A program made the position numbers and the translations under genes. The notes beneath the pieces were generated by a model. It made no database searches, had not been told where the DNA came from, and was given only the letters and a program-made list of their open reading frames with translations. From contig CP075528.1 of NCBI GenBank assembly GCA_025808875.1, forward strand, positions 372,001-436,000: DNA of 64,000 nucleotides. The letters are read 5' to 3'. Numbering within the stretch: the first letter of the stretch is position 1; each line of letters opens with the position of its first letter. Source of the stretch: Enhydrobacter sp. (GTDB lineage Bacteria > Pseudomonadota > Alphaproteobacteria > Reyranellales > Reyranellaceae). This document shows positions 7,999-17,008 of the stretch, piece after piece.

Positions 7999-8543
7999 AT
8001 CGCATCGACGAAACCAGGCCGTTCAAGCCGGTGAACATCGCCGTGCTGACGGTATCGGACACCCGCACGCTGGAGACCGACAAGTCGGGCGATACGCTCG
8101 TCGAGCGCATCGCGCGCGACGGCCACGTGCTGGTCGACCGCGCCATCGTCACCGACGACGTCGACAGAATTCGCGCCCAGGTGAGGAAGTGGATCGACGA
8201 TCCCGGGGTCGAGGCGGTGATCACCACCGGCGGCACCGGCGTCACCGGCCGCGACGTCACGCCGGAGGCGCTGGAAGGCCTGTTCGAGAAGAAGATCGAG
8301 GGCTTCGGCGAGACCTTCCGCTGGATCAGCTTCCAGAAGATCGGCACCTCGACCATGCAGAGCCGGGCGACCGCCGGCGTCGCCAATGCCACCTATATCT
8401 TCGCGCTGCCCGGCTCGACTGGCGCCTGCAAGGACGGCTGGGACGACATCCTGCGCCAGCAGCTCGACATCCGCTTCCGGCCCTGCAACTTCGCCGAGCT
8501 GATGCCGCGCCTCAACGAAGGCAAGATGCCGAGGAGCGGATAG
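7995..8543 (+). CDS. moaB: Molybdenum cofactor biosynthesis protein B
   Basis: A 182-residue MoaB/Mog-fold protein: VNIAVLTVSDTRTLETDKSG at the start, the nucleotide/molybdopterin loop TTGGTGVTGRDVTPEAL in the middle and FALPGSTGACKDGWDDIL near the end. MoaB-like proteins adenylate molybdopterin before molybdenum insertion. It starts in the stop codon of the GGCT gene (ATGA overlap) and is followed 5 nt later by a kinase-like gene, so the three probably share one transcript. Confidence 0.9.
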   Translation: MNRIDETRPFKPVNIAVLTVSDTRTLETDKSGDTLVERIARDGHVLVDRAIVTDDVDRIRAQVRKWIDDPGVEAVITTGGTGVTGRDVTPEALEGLFEKKIEGFGETFRWISFQKIGTSTMQSRATAGVANATYIFALPGSTGACKDGWDDILRQQLDIRFRPCNFAELMPRLNEGKMPRSG

Positions 8544-8548
8544 GCTCG

Positions 8549-9544
8549 GTGGCTGACGCCTTCCTCGCCGAGCTGCGCGCCGGCCGCGCCTTGCCCGCGG
8601 TCGGCACGGCGCACGGTCATGTCCTGCTGCGTGATGGGCGGCTGGCGCGCGTCGCCTATGCGCACGAAGGCGATCCGACGGCGGCGGCGCGTCTGTTGGC
8701 TCAGGCCGCGGCGTTCCGCCATCTCGAGCCGGCGGGCCACTCGCCGCGCCTGCACGAGATCGTCGAACCGGGACCGGGTTTGCCCGGCGGCGCCTTGATC
8801 GTCGATTTCATCGACGGCCGCGCACCGCGCCTGCCGCACGAGCTGCCGGCATTGGCGGCGACACTGGCGCGCATCCACGCCTTGCCGCTGCCGGACGCGG
8901 CCTCGCCGATTCCGCGCCAGGTCAACCCTTTCCTCGCCACGCTGGAGCCGATCGAGGCCAATGCCGCGCGCTTCCTCGACAGGGCCGTCACCGATCCCGA
9001 GGCCCGCGAGATCGTGGCCGGCGAGGTGCGGCTCGCCCGCGCGGCGGCGGCCGCGCTCGCCGCGCGTCCCCAGCCACTCGCCGTGGCGCTTGCCGACACG
9101 CATCCCGGCAACTTCCTCGTCGATCGCGCAGGTGTCGCCTGGTTCGTCGACCTCGAGAAGGTGCATGTCGGCTCACCCGCCATCGATCTTGCGCACGCCA
9201 CCTTGCCGACCTCGACCTTGTGGGATCCGAAGATCGGCGTGGTTCTCTCCCCGGAAGACGTGGGCTGCTTCAACGAAGCCTATCTCGCCGCCATCGGCGT
9301 CGCCGCCGCCGCCGCACTGCGGCCGTGGCTGATGCCGATGCGCCGCCTCACCTGGCTGCGCACCACCTTGTTCATGGCGCGCTGGCGGGTGCAGACGCGC
9401 AGCCCGCGCGATCCGTCTGATCCCGCGCAATGGAGCGACGCCGGCCTCTCGCCCGACATGAAGGCGCATGTCGACGCCACCATCGATCGCTGTTTCGGCC
9501 GCGACTTCGTCCGCTCGGTGTGTGCCGAATGGCGTGGTCTATAG
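8549..9544 (+). CDS. Phosphotransferase of the aminoglycoside kinase/APH fold
   Basis: The 331-residue frame starts at a GTG (VADAFLAELRAG) just after the moaB stop. The C-terminal lobe has the Brenner-type loop ALADTHPGNFLVD, with the catalytic Asp and metal-binding Asn, and the metal-binding Asp in AWFVDLEKVHVGS, followed by a conserved PAIDLAHATL. The N-lobe is degenerate. The HxD histidine of most APH enzymes is replaced (L-A-D). It probably phosphorylates a small alcohol or amine, but no substrate is suggested by the neighbours. It converges with the GNAT gene, overlapping 6 nt. Confidence 0.7.
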   Translation: MADAFLAELRAGRALPAVGTAHGHVLLRDGRLARVAYAHEGDPTAAARLLAQAAAFRHLEPAGHSPRLHEIVEPGPGLPGGALIVDFIDGRAPRLPHELPALAATLARIHALPLPDAASPIPRQVNPFLATLEPIEANAARFLDRAVTDPEAREIVAGEVRLARAAAAALAARPQPLAVALADTHPGNFLVDRAGVAWFVDLEKVHVGSPAIDLAHATLPTSTLWDPKIGVVLSPEDVGCFNEAYLAAIGVAAAAALRPWLMPMRRLTWLRTTLFMARWRVQTRSPRDPSDPAQWSDAGLSPDMKAHVDATIDRCFGRDFVRSVCAEWRGL

Positions 9545-10000
9545 CGGCTTCACCATCCGATAGGTTTCCGACCTGAACCCGCCGCGCTCGTAGAACTCGA
9601 CGGCGCGCCGGTTGTCGGCGAACACGTCGAGGCTCAGCAGCCGATAGCCGCGCCCGCGCGCCCACTCCTCGGCCGCTGCCATGAGCAGCCGCGCGGCGCC
9701 CGTGCCCTCGGCTTCCGCCGCGACCGCCAGCAGCGAGACGTAGCCGCACGGCTCGTCGGTCACGCCGTCCCTTCCCGGACGCAGATGGATGTAGCCGAGG
9801 CGGCTTCCGTCCGGGCCGCGGGCGACCAGGGTCGACATGCCCTCGGCTGGCGCGAGCGACGCGGCCATGTGGCGATCCTGGAAGCCATCCATGGCGGCCT
9901 CGTCGTGCCAGGGCGGACCGGGCACGCGCGACAGGCGGCGCGACAGGCTGTGCATGAACGGCAGATCGTCCGCCGTGGCGATGGTTATGCTCGCAGTCAT
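9539..10000 (-). CDS. GNAT-family N-acetyltransferase
   Basis: A 153-residue acetyltransferase. The acetyl-CoA loop is within VAAEAEGTGAARLLMAAAEE (a Q/RxxGxG/A variant), and the C-terminal part has the usual LSLDVFADNRRAVEFYERGG strand-helix. The ATG at 10000 was preferred to one nine codons upstream because GAAGA precedes it and the domain starts directly after. The acetyl acceptor is unknown. Divergent from the radical SAM gene, with 77 nt between the starts. Confidence 0.75.
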   Translation of the reverse strand: MTASITIATADDLPFMHSLSRRLSRVPGPPWHDEAAMDGFQDRHMAASLAPAEGMSTLVARGPDGSRLGYIHLRPGRDGVTDEPCGYVSLLAVAAEAEGTGAARLLMAAAEEWARGRGYRLLSLDVFADNRRAVEFYERGGFRSETYRMVKPL

Positions 10001-10077
10001 GGCGTCTTCTACGCCATCGGGCCACAATGGGCAGTGGCTTGACTCGTTCGCTATTTGTTCTCACAGTCGATGCCGCC

Positions 10078-11211
10078 ATGAAGCCGACCGCGCCGCCGCT
10101 TTATCCCGACGACCGGATCGCCGAGCCGCAGCACAACGGCCGCGGCGCGCTCAGCAACGACTCGAGCCGCTACGACGAGGAGAAGCGCATCCGCACCACC
10201 GACGGCTGGGACATCGAGGAGGACCTGCCGCCGCCGCGCACCACGCTGACGAAGGACGCCACCCGCACCATCCTGGCGCGCAACACCTCGCCCGACGTGC
10301 CGTTCGACCGCTCGATCAATCCCTATCGCGGCTGCGAGCACGGCTGCGTCTACTGCTTCGCGCGCCCCACGCACGCCTATCTCGGCCTGTCGCCCGGCCT
10401 CGATTTCGAGACCAGGCTGCTCTACAAGCCCGAGGCCGCCCGGCTGCTCAGCGCGGAACTGGCTGCGCCCAAGTATCGTTGCGACGTGGTCGCCATGGGC
10501 ACCAACACCGATCCTTACCAGCCAGTCGAGCGCGAGCTCAAGATCACCCGCCAGATCCTGCGCGTGCTGTCGGACTTCAACAACCCGGTCGGCATCGTCA
10601 CCAAGAACCACCTGATCACGCGCGACATCGACATCCTTGCCGACATGGCGCGGCGCAACCTCGCCGAATGCTTCGTCTCGGTGACCACGCTCGACAGGGA
10701 TCTCGCGCGCGCCATGGAGCCGCGCGCCTCGGCGCCGCATCGCCGGCTCGACGCCATCAAGGCGCTGGCGGATGCCGGCATTCCGACCGGAGTCATGACG
10801 GCGCCGATGATCCCCGGCCTGAACGACCACGAGATGGAGGCGATTCTCGAGGCGGCGACGCGGGCCGGCGCGACGCGCGCCGGCTTCGTCGTGCTGCGCC
10901 TGCCGCTCGAGATCAAGGAGTTGTTCGAGGAATGGCTGCGCACACACCGGCCCGACCGCGCCGAGAAGGTGCTGTCGCTCATTCGCCAGCTCAGGGGCGG
11001 CGCGCTCTACCGGGCCGAGTTCGGCACGCGCATGCGCGGCGAGGGGCCGATCGCCGACCTGCTGGGCGCGCGCTTCGCCGCCGCCGTGAAGCGGCTCGGC
11101 CTGAATCGTATCCGCTACCGGCTCGATCTCGAGAAGTTCCGCGTGCCCGAGCACGCCCGCACCGCGCTGGTCGATGCGCGGCGCGACGGACGCCAGATGA
11201 AGCTGTTCTAG
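10078..11211 (+). CDS. PA0069-family radical SAM protein (SplB-related)
   Basis: A 377-residue protein with the cluster-binding motif CEHGCVYC (Cys86, Cys90, Cys93) following SINPYRG, as in the SplB/PA0069 group, whose best known member repairs spore photoproduct. The neighbours of the cluster (FARPTHAYLG, GTNTDPYQP and VTKNHLITRD) are characteristic of the group. Non-spore-forming bacteria carry it widely, with no established substrate. The ATG at 10078 was chosen since the upstream 17 codons look non-conserved. It is followed 21 nt later by a GST gene. Confidence 0.85.
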   Translation: MKPTAPPLYPDDRIAEPQHNGRGALSNDSSRYDEEKRIRTTDGWDIEEDLPPPRTTLTKDATRTILARNTSPDVPFDRSINPYRGCEHGCVYCFARPTHAYLGLSPGLDFETRLLYKPEAARLLSAELAAPKYRCDVVAMGTNTDPYQPVERELKITRQILRVLSDFNNPVGIVTKNHLITRDIDILADMARRNLAECFVSVTTLDRDLARAMEPRASAPHRRLDAIKALADAGIPTGVMTAPMIPGLNDHEMEAILEAATRAGATRAGFVVLRLPLEIKELFEEWLRTHRPDRAEKVLSLIRQLRGGALYRAEFGTRMRGEGPIADLLGARFAAAVKRLGLNRIRYRLDLEKFRVPEHARTALVDARRDGRQMKLF

Positions 11212-11232
11212 ACGCCGCCAGGGAGAGAAGCA

Positions 11233-11844
11233 ATGGCCGACGAACTCGTGCTCTACACCAACCCGCAATCGCGCGGCGCGATGAGCCACTGGATGCTGGA
11301 GGAGGTCGGCTGTCCCTACCGGATCGAGCTGCTGGACTTCGGGCCGGCCATGAAGACGCCCGGATACCTCGCGCTCAATCCCATGGGCAAGGTGCCGACC
11401 TTGAAGCACGGCGACACGATCGTGACCGAGACCGGCGCCATCCTCTGCTATCTCGCCGATCTCTTTCCCGAGACGCGGCTCGCCCCGCCGCTCGCCGACC
11501 GCGGCGCCTACTATCGCTGGTTGTTCTTCGTCGCCGGCCCCGCCGAGGCCGCGATCGGCAACAAGTCGGTCGGCTGGGAGCCGGCGCCCGACATGCAGGG
11601 CCGCTTCGGCTACGGTTCCTACGAGCGCACCCTCGACACCGTGGAAAAGGCGGTGCAGGGCAGGCGCTACATCGCCGCCGACCATTTCACCGCCGCCGAT
11701 CTCTACATGGCCTCGATGCTGCACTGGGGCATGACCTTCGGCACGGTCGACAAGCGCCCGGCCTTCGAGGCCTACGCCGCCCCCCACATCGGCCGCCCCG
11801 CCGCCAGGCGCGCCGGTGAGAAGGCGGCGAAGCTCTCGGCCTGA
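11233..11844 (+). CDS. Glutathione S-transferase
   Basis: A 203-residue GST: thioredoxin-like N-terminal domain with the glutathione site LYTNPQSRGAMSHWMLEEVG (Ser in the S/T-R-x position) and the cis-Pro loop NPMGKVPTLKHGD, with ETGAILCYLAD binding the gamma-glutamyl group. The alpha-helical C-terminal domain follows (around YIAADHFTAADLYMASML). A GGGAGAGAAG site precedes the ATG. Cytosolic, and probably conjugates or isomerises electrophiles with glutathione; specificity is not visible. Confidence 0.85.
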   Translation: MADELVLYTNPQSRGAMSHWMLEEVGCPYRIELLDFGPAMKTPGYLALNPMGKVPTLKHGDTIVTETGAILCYLADLFPETRLAPPLADRGAYYRWLFFVAGPAEAAIGNKSVGWEPAPDMQGRFGYGSYERTLDTVEKAVQGRRYIAADHFTAADLYMASMLHWGMTFGTVDKRPAFEAYAAPHIGRPAARRAGEKAAKLSA

Positions 11845-11845
11845 C

Positions 11846-12397
11846 TCAGTCCAGAAACCGTACCTTGGGCCACAGTTCGCCCCAGCGCTTGCTCGCGATG
11901 CGCGCTTCGTACTCGTCGCGGCGGGTGCGGCCGAAGGCGGTGGGGCGGCAGACCAGGTTGAGCAGGTCGTCTATGCCGAGCGGCGCCACCAGGGTGAGCG
12001 TGTCGTCGGCCTCGAGCCGCACGCCGACGGGCGTCACGGTCTCCAGCCAGTAGAGCATCGAATCGGCGGTGCTGCGGTGCGGCGGCAGGCCCTTCCAGAC
12101 GTGCATGCGCGCCTGATTGCGCGCCTGCCAGGGCTGGCCGGGCATCAGGGCGGCGAGCCGCGCCTCGTGCCGCGCCTCGGTCTCGCGCGAGACGTCGGCG
12201 GCGTCGAAATAGATCACGTCGATGTCGGCGACCGGCCGCGGCGGATGGATGCCGTGCAGGTGGTCCCACACGCGATTGCGCACGAAGCCCGCGGCGATGC
12301 ACCAGTCGGGCAGGCCGAGCGCGCGGGCGGCGCGCAGCTGTTCCATACCCACAGGGTCCTGCGCGATGATGTCCTGAACGGGCGGCATGCGCCGCAC
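11846..12397 (-). CDS. Nucleotidyltransferase family protein (DUF925 type)
   Basis: A 183-residue protein. The core is CIAAGFVRNRVWDHLHG followed by the metal-binding pattern DIDVIYFD and, near the end, the family signature AFGRTRRDEYEARIASKRWG. This is the small nucleotidyltransferase-fold DUF925 family, present in many bacteria and of unknown substrate. The stop lies 1 nt beyond the GST stop in a convergent arrangement. Its start is 23 nt from the divergent rnhB start, so a very short shared promoter region is expected. Confidence 0.75.
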   Translation of the reverse strand: MRRMPPVQDIIAQDPVGMEQLRAARALGLPDWCIAAGFVRNRVWDHLHGIHPPRPVADIDVIYFDAADVSRETEARHEARLAALMPGQPWQARNQARMHVWKGLPPHRSTADSMLYWLETVTPVGVRLEADDTLTLVAPLGIDDLLNLVCRPTAFGRTRRDEYEARIASKRWGELWPKVRFLD

Positions 12398-12420
12398 TCT
12401 ATTCGATCGGTCTGGGGAAA

Positions 12421-13080
12421 ATGCCGAGCTTTCGCCATGAGCTCAGGGGTGCGGAGTCGGGGGCGCTGCGCGTCGCCGGCGTCGACGAGGTCGGGCGCGG
12501 CCCGCTCGCCGGCCCGGTCGTGGCCGCGGTCGCGGCTATCGACCGCGCGCTCGCCGGGCGCAAGCTGCTGCGCCTGATCGACGATTCCAAGAAGCTGGCG
12601 CCGCAGGAGCGCGAGGCGGCCTTCGACGCCATCGTCGCGTCGGGCGCGGTGCGCTTCGCGCTGGGCGAGGCGAGCGTCGAGGAGATCGACCGGATCAACA
12701 TCCTGCAGGCGACCTACCTCGCCATGCGCCGCGCCCTGCAGGCGATGGCCGAGCCGCCCGACCTGCTGCTGATCGACGGCAATCGGGTGCCGCCCGGGCT
12801 GCACTGCACGGCCGAAGCGATCGTCGGCGGCGATGCCGTCTCCTATTCGATCGCCGCCGCCTCGATCGTCGCCAAGGTGACGCGCGATCGCCACATGCGG
12901 GCACTCGCCGCGACTTTCCCCGGCTACGGCTGGGAGACCAATGTCGGCTACGGCAGCGAGCGGCACCTGCTGGCGCTCGAAAGGCTCGGACCGACGCCGC
13001 ATCACCGCAGGAGCTTCGCACCCGTCCTGCGCCTGCTGGAGCCGGCCGGCCGGCCGCCGGCGGACTCGACGATGGCGTGA
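12421..13080 (+). CDS. rnhB: Ribonuclease HII
   Basis: A 219-residue type 2 RNase H that removes ribonucleotides from DNA and RNA-DNA hybrids. The catalytic set is Asp22-Glu23 in AGVDEVGRGPLAGPV, Asp119 in LLIDGN and Asp156 in KVTRDRHM, all present. The family-typical IDDSKKL and GYGSERHL segments are also there. An AT-rich GGGGAAA stretch before the ATG may act as the ribosome site. The C-terminal dozen residues (Pro/Ala-rich) are a non-conserved tail. The stop overlaps a GTG of the following small gene. Confidence 0.95.
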   Translation: MPSFRHELRGAESGALRVAGVDEVGRGPLAGPVVAAVAAIDRALAGRKLLRLIDDSKKLAPQEREAAFDAIVASGAVRFALGEASVEEIDRINILQATYLAMRRALQAMAEPPDLLLIDGNRVPPGLHCTAEAIVGGDAVSYSIAAASIVAKVTRDRHMRALAATFPGYGWETNVGYGSERHLLALERLGPTPHHRRSFAPVLRLLEPAGRPPADSTMA

Positions 13081-13100
13081 GGCCGCGCCATCATCCGTCC

Positions 13101-13346
13101 ATGGTGGAACCGCACAAGGGATCGGCGGCCGATCATGCCGCGCTCGTCGCCGAGCTGCGCGCCTCGATCACGGCCAACACGTCGGGCGAGACGCGCGAGC
13201 GTTTGCTGGCGCGCCTCGACGAGATGGAGAACGCCGCCGCGACGGCGTCGTTCTCCGATCACGTGAAGGCGCTGGTCGAGGAGGCCGAGGCCGACGTCGC
13301 CGCGCTGGCGCCCTTCATGGCGCGGCTGTCGAGCCTGCTGCCGTAG
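13101..13346 (+). CDS. Small helical protein of unknown function
   Basis: The frame encodes MVEPHKGSAADHAALVAELR and continues as an amphipathic helical protein of 81 residues rich in Ala/Glu, ending FMARLSSLLP. A GTG start 24 nt upstream would overlap the rnhB stop and add eight residues; no strong ribosome site marks either. The spacing to rnhB suggests co-transcription. No domain is recognised. The composition and absence of stops support a real gene, but it is unproven. Confidence 0.45.
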   Translation: MVEPHKGSAADHAALVAELRASITANTSGETRERLLARLDEMENAAATASFSDHVKALVEEAEADVAALAPFMARLSSLLP

Positions 13347-13415
13347 CGTCGCAGGCCGAGAACTTCTCGGGCGGGCACGGCATGACGGTATCGGTTCGCC
13401 GTCCTACGCTCGCCC

Positions 13416-14051
13416 ATGCTCACGCTCTACTACGCGCCGCACACCTGCGCGCTCGCCACCCATATCGCCCTCGAGGAAGCCGGCGCGGACTACCGGGCGA
13501 AGCGCATCGATTTCTCGAGGGATGAGCAGCGCTCGCCCGCCTACCTGAAGATCAATCCCAAGGGCCGCGTGCCGGCGCTGGCCACCGGCCGCGGCATCCT
13601 GACCGAGACGCCGGCCATGCTGGTCTATGTCGCGCAGAGCTTCCCGGCCGCCCGCCTCGCACCGATGGACGACGCCTTCGCACTGGCCGAGATCCAGGCC
13701 TTCAACGCCTACCTCGGCTCGACCGTGCACGTCGCGCACGCCCATCGCATGCGCGGCTATCGCTGGGTCGACGCCGCCGACGCGCCGTCGCTCGCTGCCA
13801 TGAAGCGCAAGGTCCCCGAATCGGTCGGCGCTTGCTTCGAGCTGATCGAGCGCGACATGCTTCGCGGTCCCTGGGTGATGGGCGAGCGCTTCACGATCTG
13901 CGATCCCTACCTCTTCACGCTGGCGCAGTGGCTGGAGGCCGACGGCGTCGACCTCGCGAAGCTGCCGCGCGTGCTCGACCACCGGCGCCGCGTCGGCGAG
14001 CGCGCCGCGACGAAGAAGGCGATCGCGGCCGAGCTTGCCGGCGCCGGGTGA
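13416..14051 (+). CDS. Glutathione S-transferase
   Basis: A 211-residue GST. The N-terminal domain starts MLTLYYAPHTCALATHIALE with the catalytic-type Tyr/Cys region, and contains NPKGRVPAL and the ETPAMLVYVAQ glutathione loop. The all-helical C-terminal domain includes ERFTICDPYLFTLAQW. The cysteine in the first helix (PHTC) is typical of beta-class bacterial GSTs. The gene is unrelated at the sequence level to the first GST 2 kb away apart from the fold. The start is an ATG preceded by tgctcgccc, with no clear Shine-Dalgarno. Confidence 0.85.
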   Translation: MLTLYYAPHTCALATHIALEEAGADYRAKRIDFSRDEQRSPAYLKINPKGRVPALATGRGILTETPAMLVYVAQSFPAARLAPMDDAFALAEIQAFNAYLGSTVHVAHAHRMRGYRWVDAADAPSLAAMKRKVPESVGACFELIERDMLRGPWVMGERFTICDPYLFTLAQWLEADGVDLAKLPRVLDHRRRVGERAATKKAIAAELAGAG

Positions 14052-14094
14052 GAGAACGCGATCTCATCCTATCCTTGTAATTGTAAAGCAGTAA

Positions 14095-15213
14095 TATCCA
14101 GCGGTCGGCCTGCTCGGCCCGCGTCAGGCCGGCAAGACGACCCTCGCTCTCGAGATCGCGGGCGATCGTCCTTCGGTCTATCTGGACCTGGAATCTCCGA
14201 CGGATCGCGCGCGTCTCGCCGACCCCGAGCCCTACTTTGCCGATCACGCGAACGAGTTGATCGTGCTCGACGAGGTCCATCGCGCCCCGGAACTTTTTCG
14301 CGCGCTCCGCGGAGTCATCGACCGCGGCCGGAGGAGCGGCAAGAAGACCGGGCGCTTCCTTCTGCTCGGTTCGGCGGCCATCGATCTGTTGAAGCAATCC
14401 GGCGAATCCCTTGCCGGACGCATTTCATTCCTCGAGCTGCCGCCGTTCGACGTTCTGGAAGTGCCTGAAAACGACCTCGACGAGCTTTGGGTGCGCGGCG
14501 GCTTTCCCCCCAGTTTCCTGGCTCCGAACGACGAACTGAGCTTCAGGTGGCGTCAGGACTTCATCCGCACGTATCTCGAACGAGACATTCCCCAGCTCGG
14601 GCCGCGCGTCCCGGCCGAGACGCTACGCCGCTTCTGGACCATGCTGGCGCACGGCCAGGCGGAGCTGCTGAACGCGGCCAGGTTGGCGCGCGGCCTCGGC
14701 GTGAGCGGGGTGACGGTCGCCAGCTATCTCGATCTGCTCGTCGACTTGCTGCTCGTGCGTCGCCTGGCGGCATGGCATCGCAATGACGGGAAACGGCTCG
14801 TGAAGTCCCCGAAGATCTATGTGCGGGACGCCGGGATCGCGCACGCGCTGCTTGGTCTTCGCAACAAGGAGGACGTTCTCGGCCACCCTGTCGCCGGGCA
14901 GACTTGGGAAACGCTGGCGGTGGAAACCTTGATCTCGGCCGCCCCGAAAGGGACGGAAGCGCACTTCTATCGCACGTCCGCCGGTGCGGAGATTGACCTC
15001 GTGCTGACGCTGCCCCGGCAGCGGCTGTGGGCCGTCGAAGTCAAACGCAGCTCTGCGCCGAAGGTGGAGAAGGGGTTCCATATCGCTTGCGAGGACCTGA
15101 AGCCTCGGCGTCGTGTGGTGGTCTATCCCGGCACCGACCGCTTCTCCCTCGGCACCAGCGTCGAGGCGATCGGACTGGGCGACCTCGCCCGGGAATTGGC
15201 GAACGAATCCTAG
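14095..15213 (+). pseudogene. AAA ATPase with DUF4143 nuclease-like domain, no usable start
   Basis: The frame from 14095 encodes about 372 residues: Walker A in LLGPRQAGKTTLALEIA, Walker B in ELIVLDEVHRAPELF, the FLELPPFDVLEV region, and a C-terminal DUF4143 part with AEIDLVLTLP and VEVKRSSAPKVEKG. This is the family of ATPases related to archaeal Ssh7-like proteins. There is a TAA at 14092-14094, three codons before the Walker A strand, and no ATG, GTG or TTG lies between it and the Walker A motif; the reading before the stop, IVKQ, would fit the usual start of homologues. The gene therefore looks 5'-inactivated by a point change or truncation, unless a non-standard start is used. Confidence 0.6.
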
Positions 15214-15262
15214 AATTGTCGCGCGCGCATGTGCGGCCGTCGCTGGGTGGTCATGGCTCGCC

Positions 15263-16561
15263 CTAGCTTCCCAGCAACCGGCGTGACAGGGCCGAGCTCA
15301 TGCCCGGGTCGCGATGGCGCGCGAAGGCGTCGAGCGCGGCGCCGTAGCCGCGTTCGAAGAGCGCGCGCGGCATGCGTGCGTCCTTGGCCGGATAGAGGCG
15401 CCCGCCGGCCGCCGACAGGATCGCGTCGAGCCGGTCGAACAGGCCGAGCGTCGAGGTGCCGCGGTTGGGGAAATCGAGTGCCAGCGTGACACCGGGCTGC
15501 GCGAAGCTCAGCAGCCCGCACGACGGCCGGTCGGCGAAGGTCTTGAGTACCGCCAGCGTCGATCCCGCACCGGCACCCCGGATGGCCGAGAGCATGTCGC
15601 CGAGGGCGTCGGCCGCGACCGGTCGCGGGACGATGCATTGATACTGGTAGAAGCCGGCGGGGCCGTAGAGCCGGTTCCAATCGCGCACAGTATCGAGCGG
15701 GAACAGGAAGGAATCGTGCGGCACTCGGCGGCGATCGGCGTGGCGCCTGCCCAGCCGGAAGTAGAGCTCGTTGAAGGGCCGCAAGGTCAGTCGGTTGACC
15801 AGCGACACGGGCGGCGTGACCGGCACGGCGAACTCGCGCCGGTGCGGCACGGGCCGCTCGCCCGAGGCGGCGGGCCGCGCGCGCATGAAGAGACCGCGCA
15901 GCACCGCGCTGGTGCAGTCGATCCAGGCCACGGTGTGCTCCCAGTCGGCCTCCGAGCCGTCGGCCAGCAGGAGGAACGGCGCCACGCCCTCGAAGGGCAG
16001 CGTCTCGGCGTCGAGCCAGCCGGCGGCGCCGCGCGCCAGCCTGATCCTCGCGCTGGCGATCAGCCCGGTCAGGCCGAGCCCGCCCACGGTGGCGCGGAAC
16101 AGATCTTCGTCGAGGCCGGGCCCGCACTCGACGGTCGCGCCGTCGGTCCGCACAAGGTGCAGCGATTCGACGGCATCGCCGAAGGTGCCGTGCACGTGAT
16201 GGTTCTTGCCGTGCACGTCGTTGGCGATGGCGCCGCCCACCGTGACGAACTGGGTTCCCGGCAGCACCGGCAGGCGCCAGCCCGACCGCGCCGCCCGGAG
16301 CTGGATGTCGCGCAGCACCACGCCCGCCTCGCAGTCCAGCACGCCGGTTTCGGGATCGAACGCGATGTATCGGTCGAGCCCGGCGGTGCGCCACAGCCTG
16401 CCGCCGGGATTGAGGCAGACGTCGCCGTAGCTGCGGCCGAGACCGAAGGGAATCCCCGTGCCGCCACGCGCCAAGGTCTCGGCCAGCGCCGTGCGGTCGG
16501 CGAGGTCCACCGCCTCGTGGCGCTCGCGGCTCAGCCGGCCCCAGGACGAGATCTCGATCAC
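15263..16561 (-). CDS. DprE1-like FAD-linked oxidase (decaprenylphosphoryl-ribose 2'-oxidase type)
   Basis: A 432-residue VAO-fold flavoprotein. GLGRSYGD (residues 41-47) and PGTQFVTVGGAIANDVHGKN, with HHVHGTFGDAV after it, closely follow the FAD-binding region of mycobacterial DprE1. DprE1 oxidises the 2' hydroxyl of polyprenyl-phosphoryl ribose on the way to arabinose donors. The GTG start at 16561 overlaps the stop of gtrA by 4 nt (GTGA), which is why it was preferred to a start 17 codons upstream inside gtrA. The divergent UbiA-family gene encodes the preceding step in the same pathway, which supports the call. Family specificity is inferred. Confidence 0.7.
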   Translation of the reverse strand: MIEISSWGRLSRERHEAVDLADRTALAETLARGGTGIPFGLGRSYGDVCLNPGGRLWRTAGLDRYIAFDPETGVLDCEAGVVLRDIQLRAARSGWRLPVLPGTQFVTVGGAIANDVHGKNHHVHGTFGDAVESLHLVRTDGATVECGPGLDEDLFRATVGGLGLTGLIASARIRLARGAAGWLDAETLPFEGVAPFLLLADGSEADWEHTVAWIDCTSAVLRGLFMRARPAASGERPVPHRREFAVPVTPPVSLVNRLTLRPFNELYFRLGRRHADRRRVPHDSFLFPLDTVRDWNRLYGPAGFYQYQCIVPRPVAADALGDMLSAIRGAGAGSTLAVLKTFADRPSCGLLSFAQPGVTLALDFPNRGTSTLGLFDRLDAILSAAGGRLYPAKDARMPRALFERGYGAALDAFARHRDPGMSSALSRRLLGS

Positions 16562-16959
16562 GGCGCGGCCTCGCGGAACACGAAGCGCTTGTCGAGGTGG
16601 TACTTGGCCCAATAGCCGATCGCGAGGCCGATCAGCCCGCCGAGGTAGCGCATCGCCTTGGTGTGGAAGAGGTAGTGGAAGCCGAGCTCAAAGCCCCAGA
16701 ACACCAGGGTCGTGACCACGCCCATCGCGGTGTAGAGCGCAAATACGCGCGCATCGTGCGCCGCGTCGCGCGCGCGGAAGCGGAAGATGTAGGCCTTGTC
16801 GAGCACGTACTTCAGCACGAGGCCGACGGCGGTGCCGACGAGGACCGACGATTCGACGTGCCAGCGCCCGTCATAGGCGCGCAGGCTGAGTTCCTGGGCG
16901 CCGATGTTGGCCGCCGTCGCGACCAGCGCGATCAAGGCGTAGGTGACGGTGAGCCGCAT
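16558..16959 (-). CDS. GtrA-family membrane protein
   Basis: A 133-residue protein with four predicted membrane helices: VTYALIALVATAANIGAQEL, a helix around VLVGTAVGLVLKYVLDKAYI, another around VFALYTAMGVVTTLVFWGFE, and LGGLIGLAIGYWAKYHLDKR. The family signature KY-x-x-x-K (LKYVLDKAY and KYHLDKRFVF) is present twice. GtrA proteins are thought to translocate or assist transfer of polyprenyl-linked sugars. Its placement directly before a DprE1-like oxidase and opposite a DPPR synthase-like enzyme fits a role with lipid-linked pentose. Confidence 0.8.
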   Translation of the reverse strand: MRLTVTYALIALVATAANIGAQELSLRAYDGRWHVESSVLVGTAVGLVLKYVLDKAYIFRFRARDAAHDARVFALYTAMGVVTTLVFWGFELGFHYLFHTKAMRYLGGLIGLAIGYWAKYHLDKRFVFREAAP

Positions 16960-17008
16960 CCAAATCCCTTGGCCGATCCCAAAGTCCGCAGTATGGGTGA
17001 AATAACAG

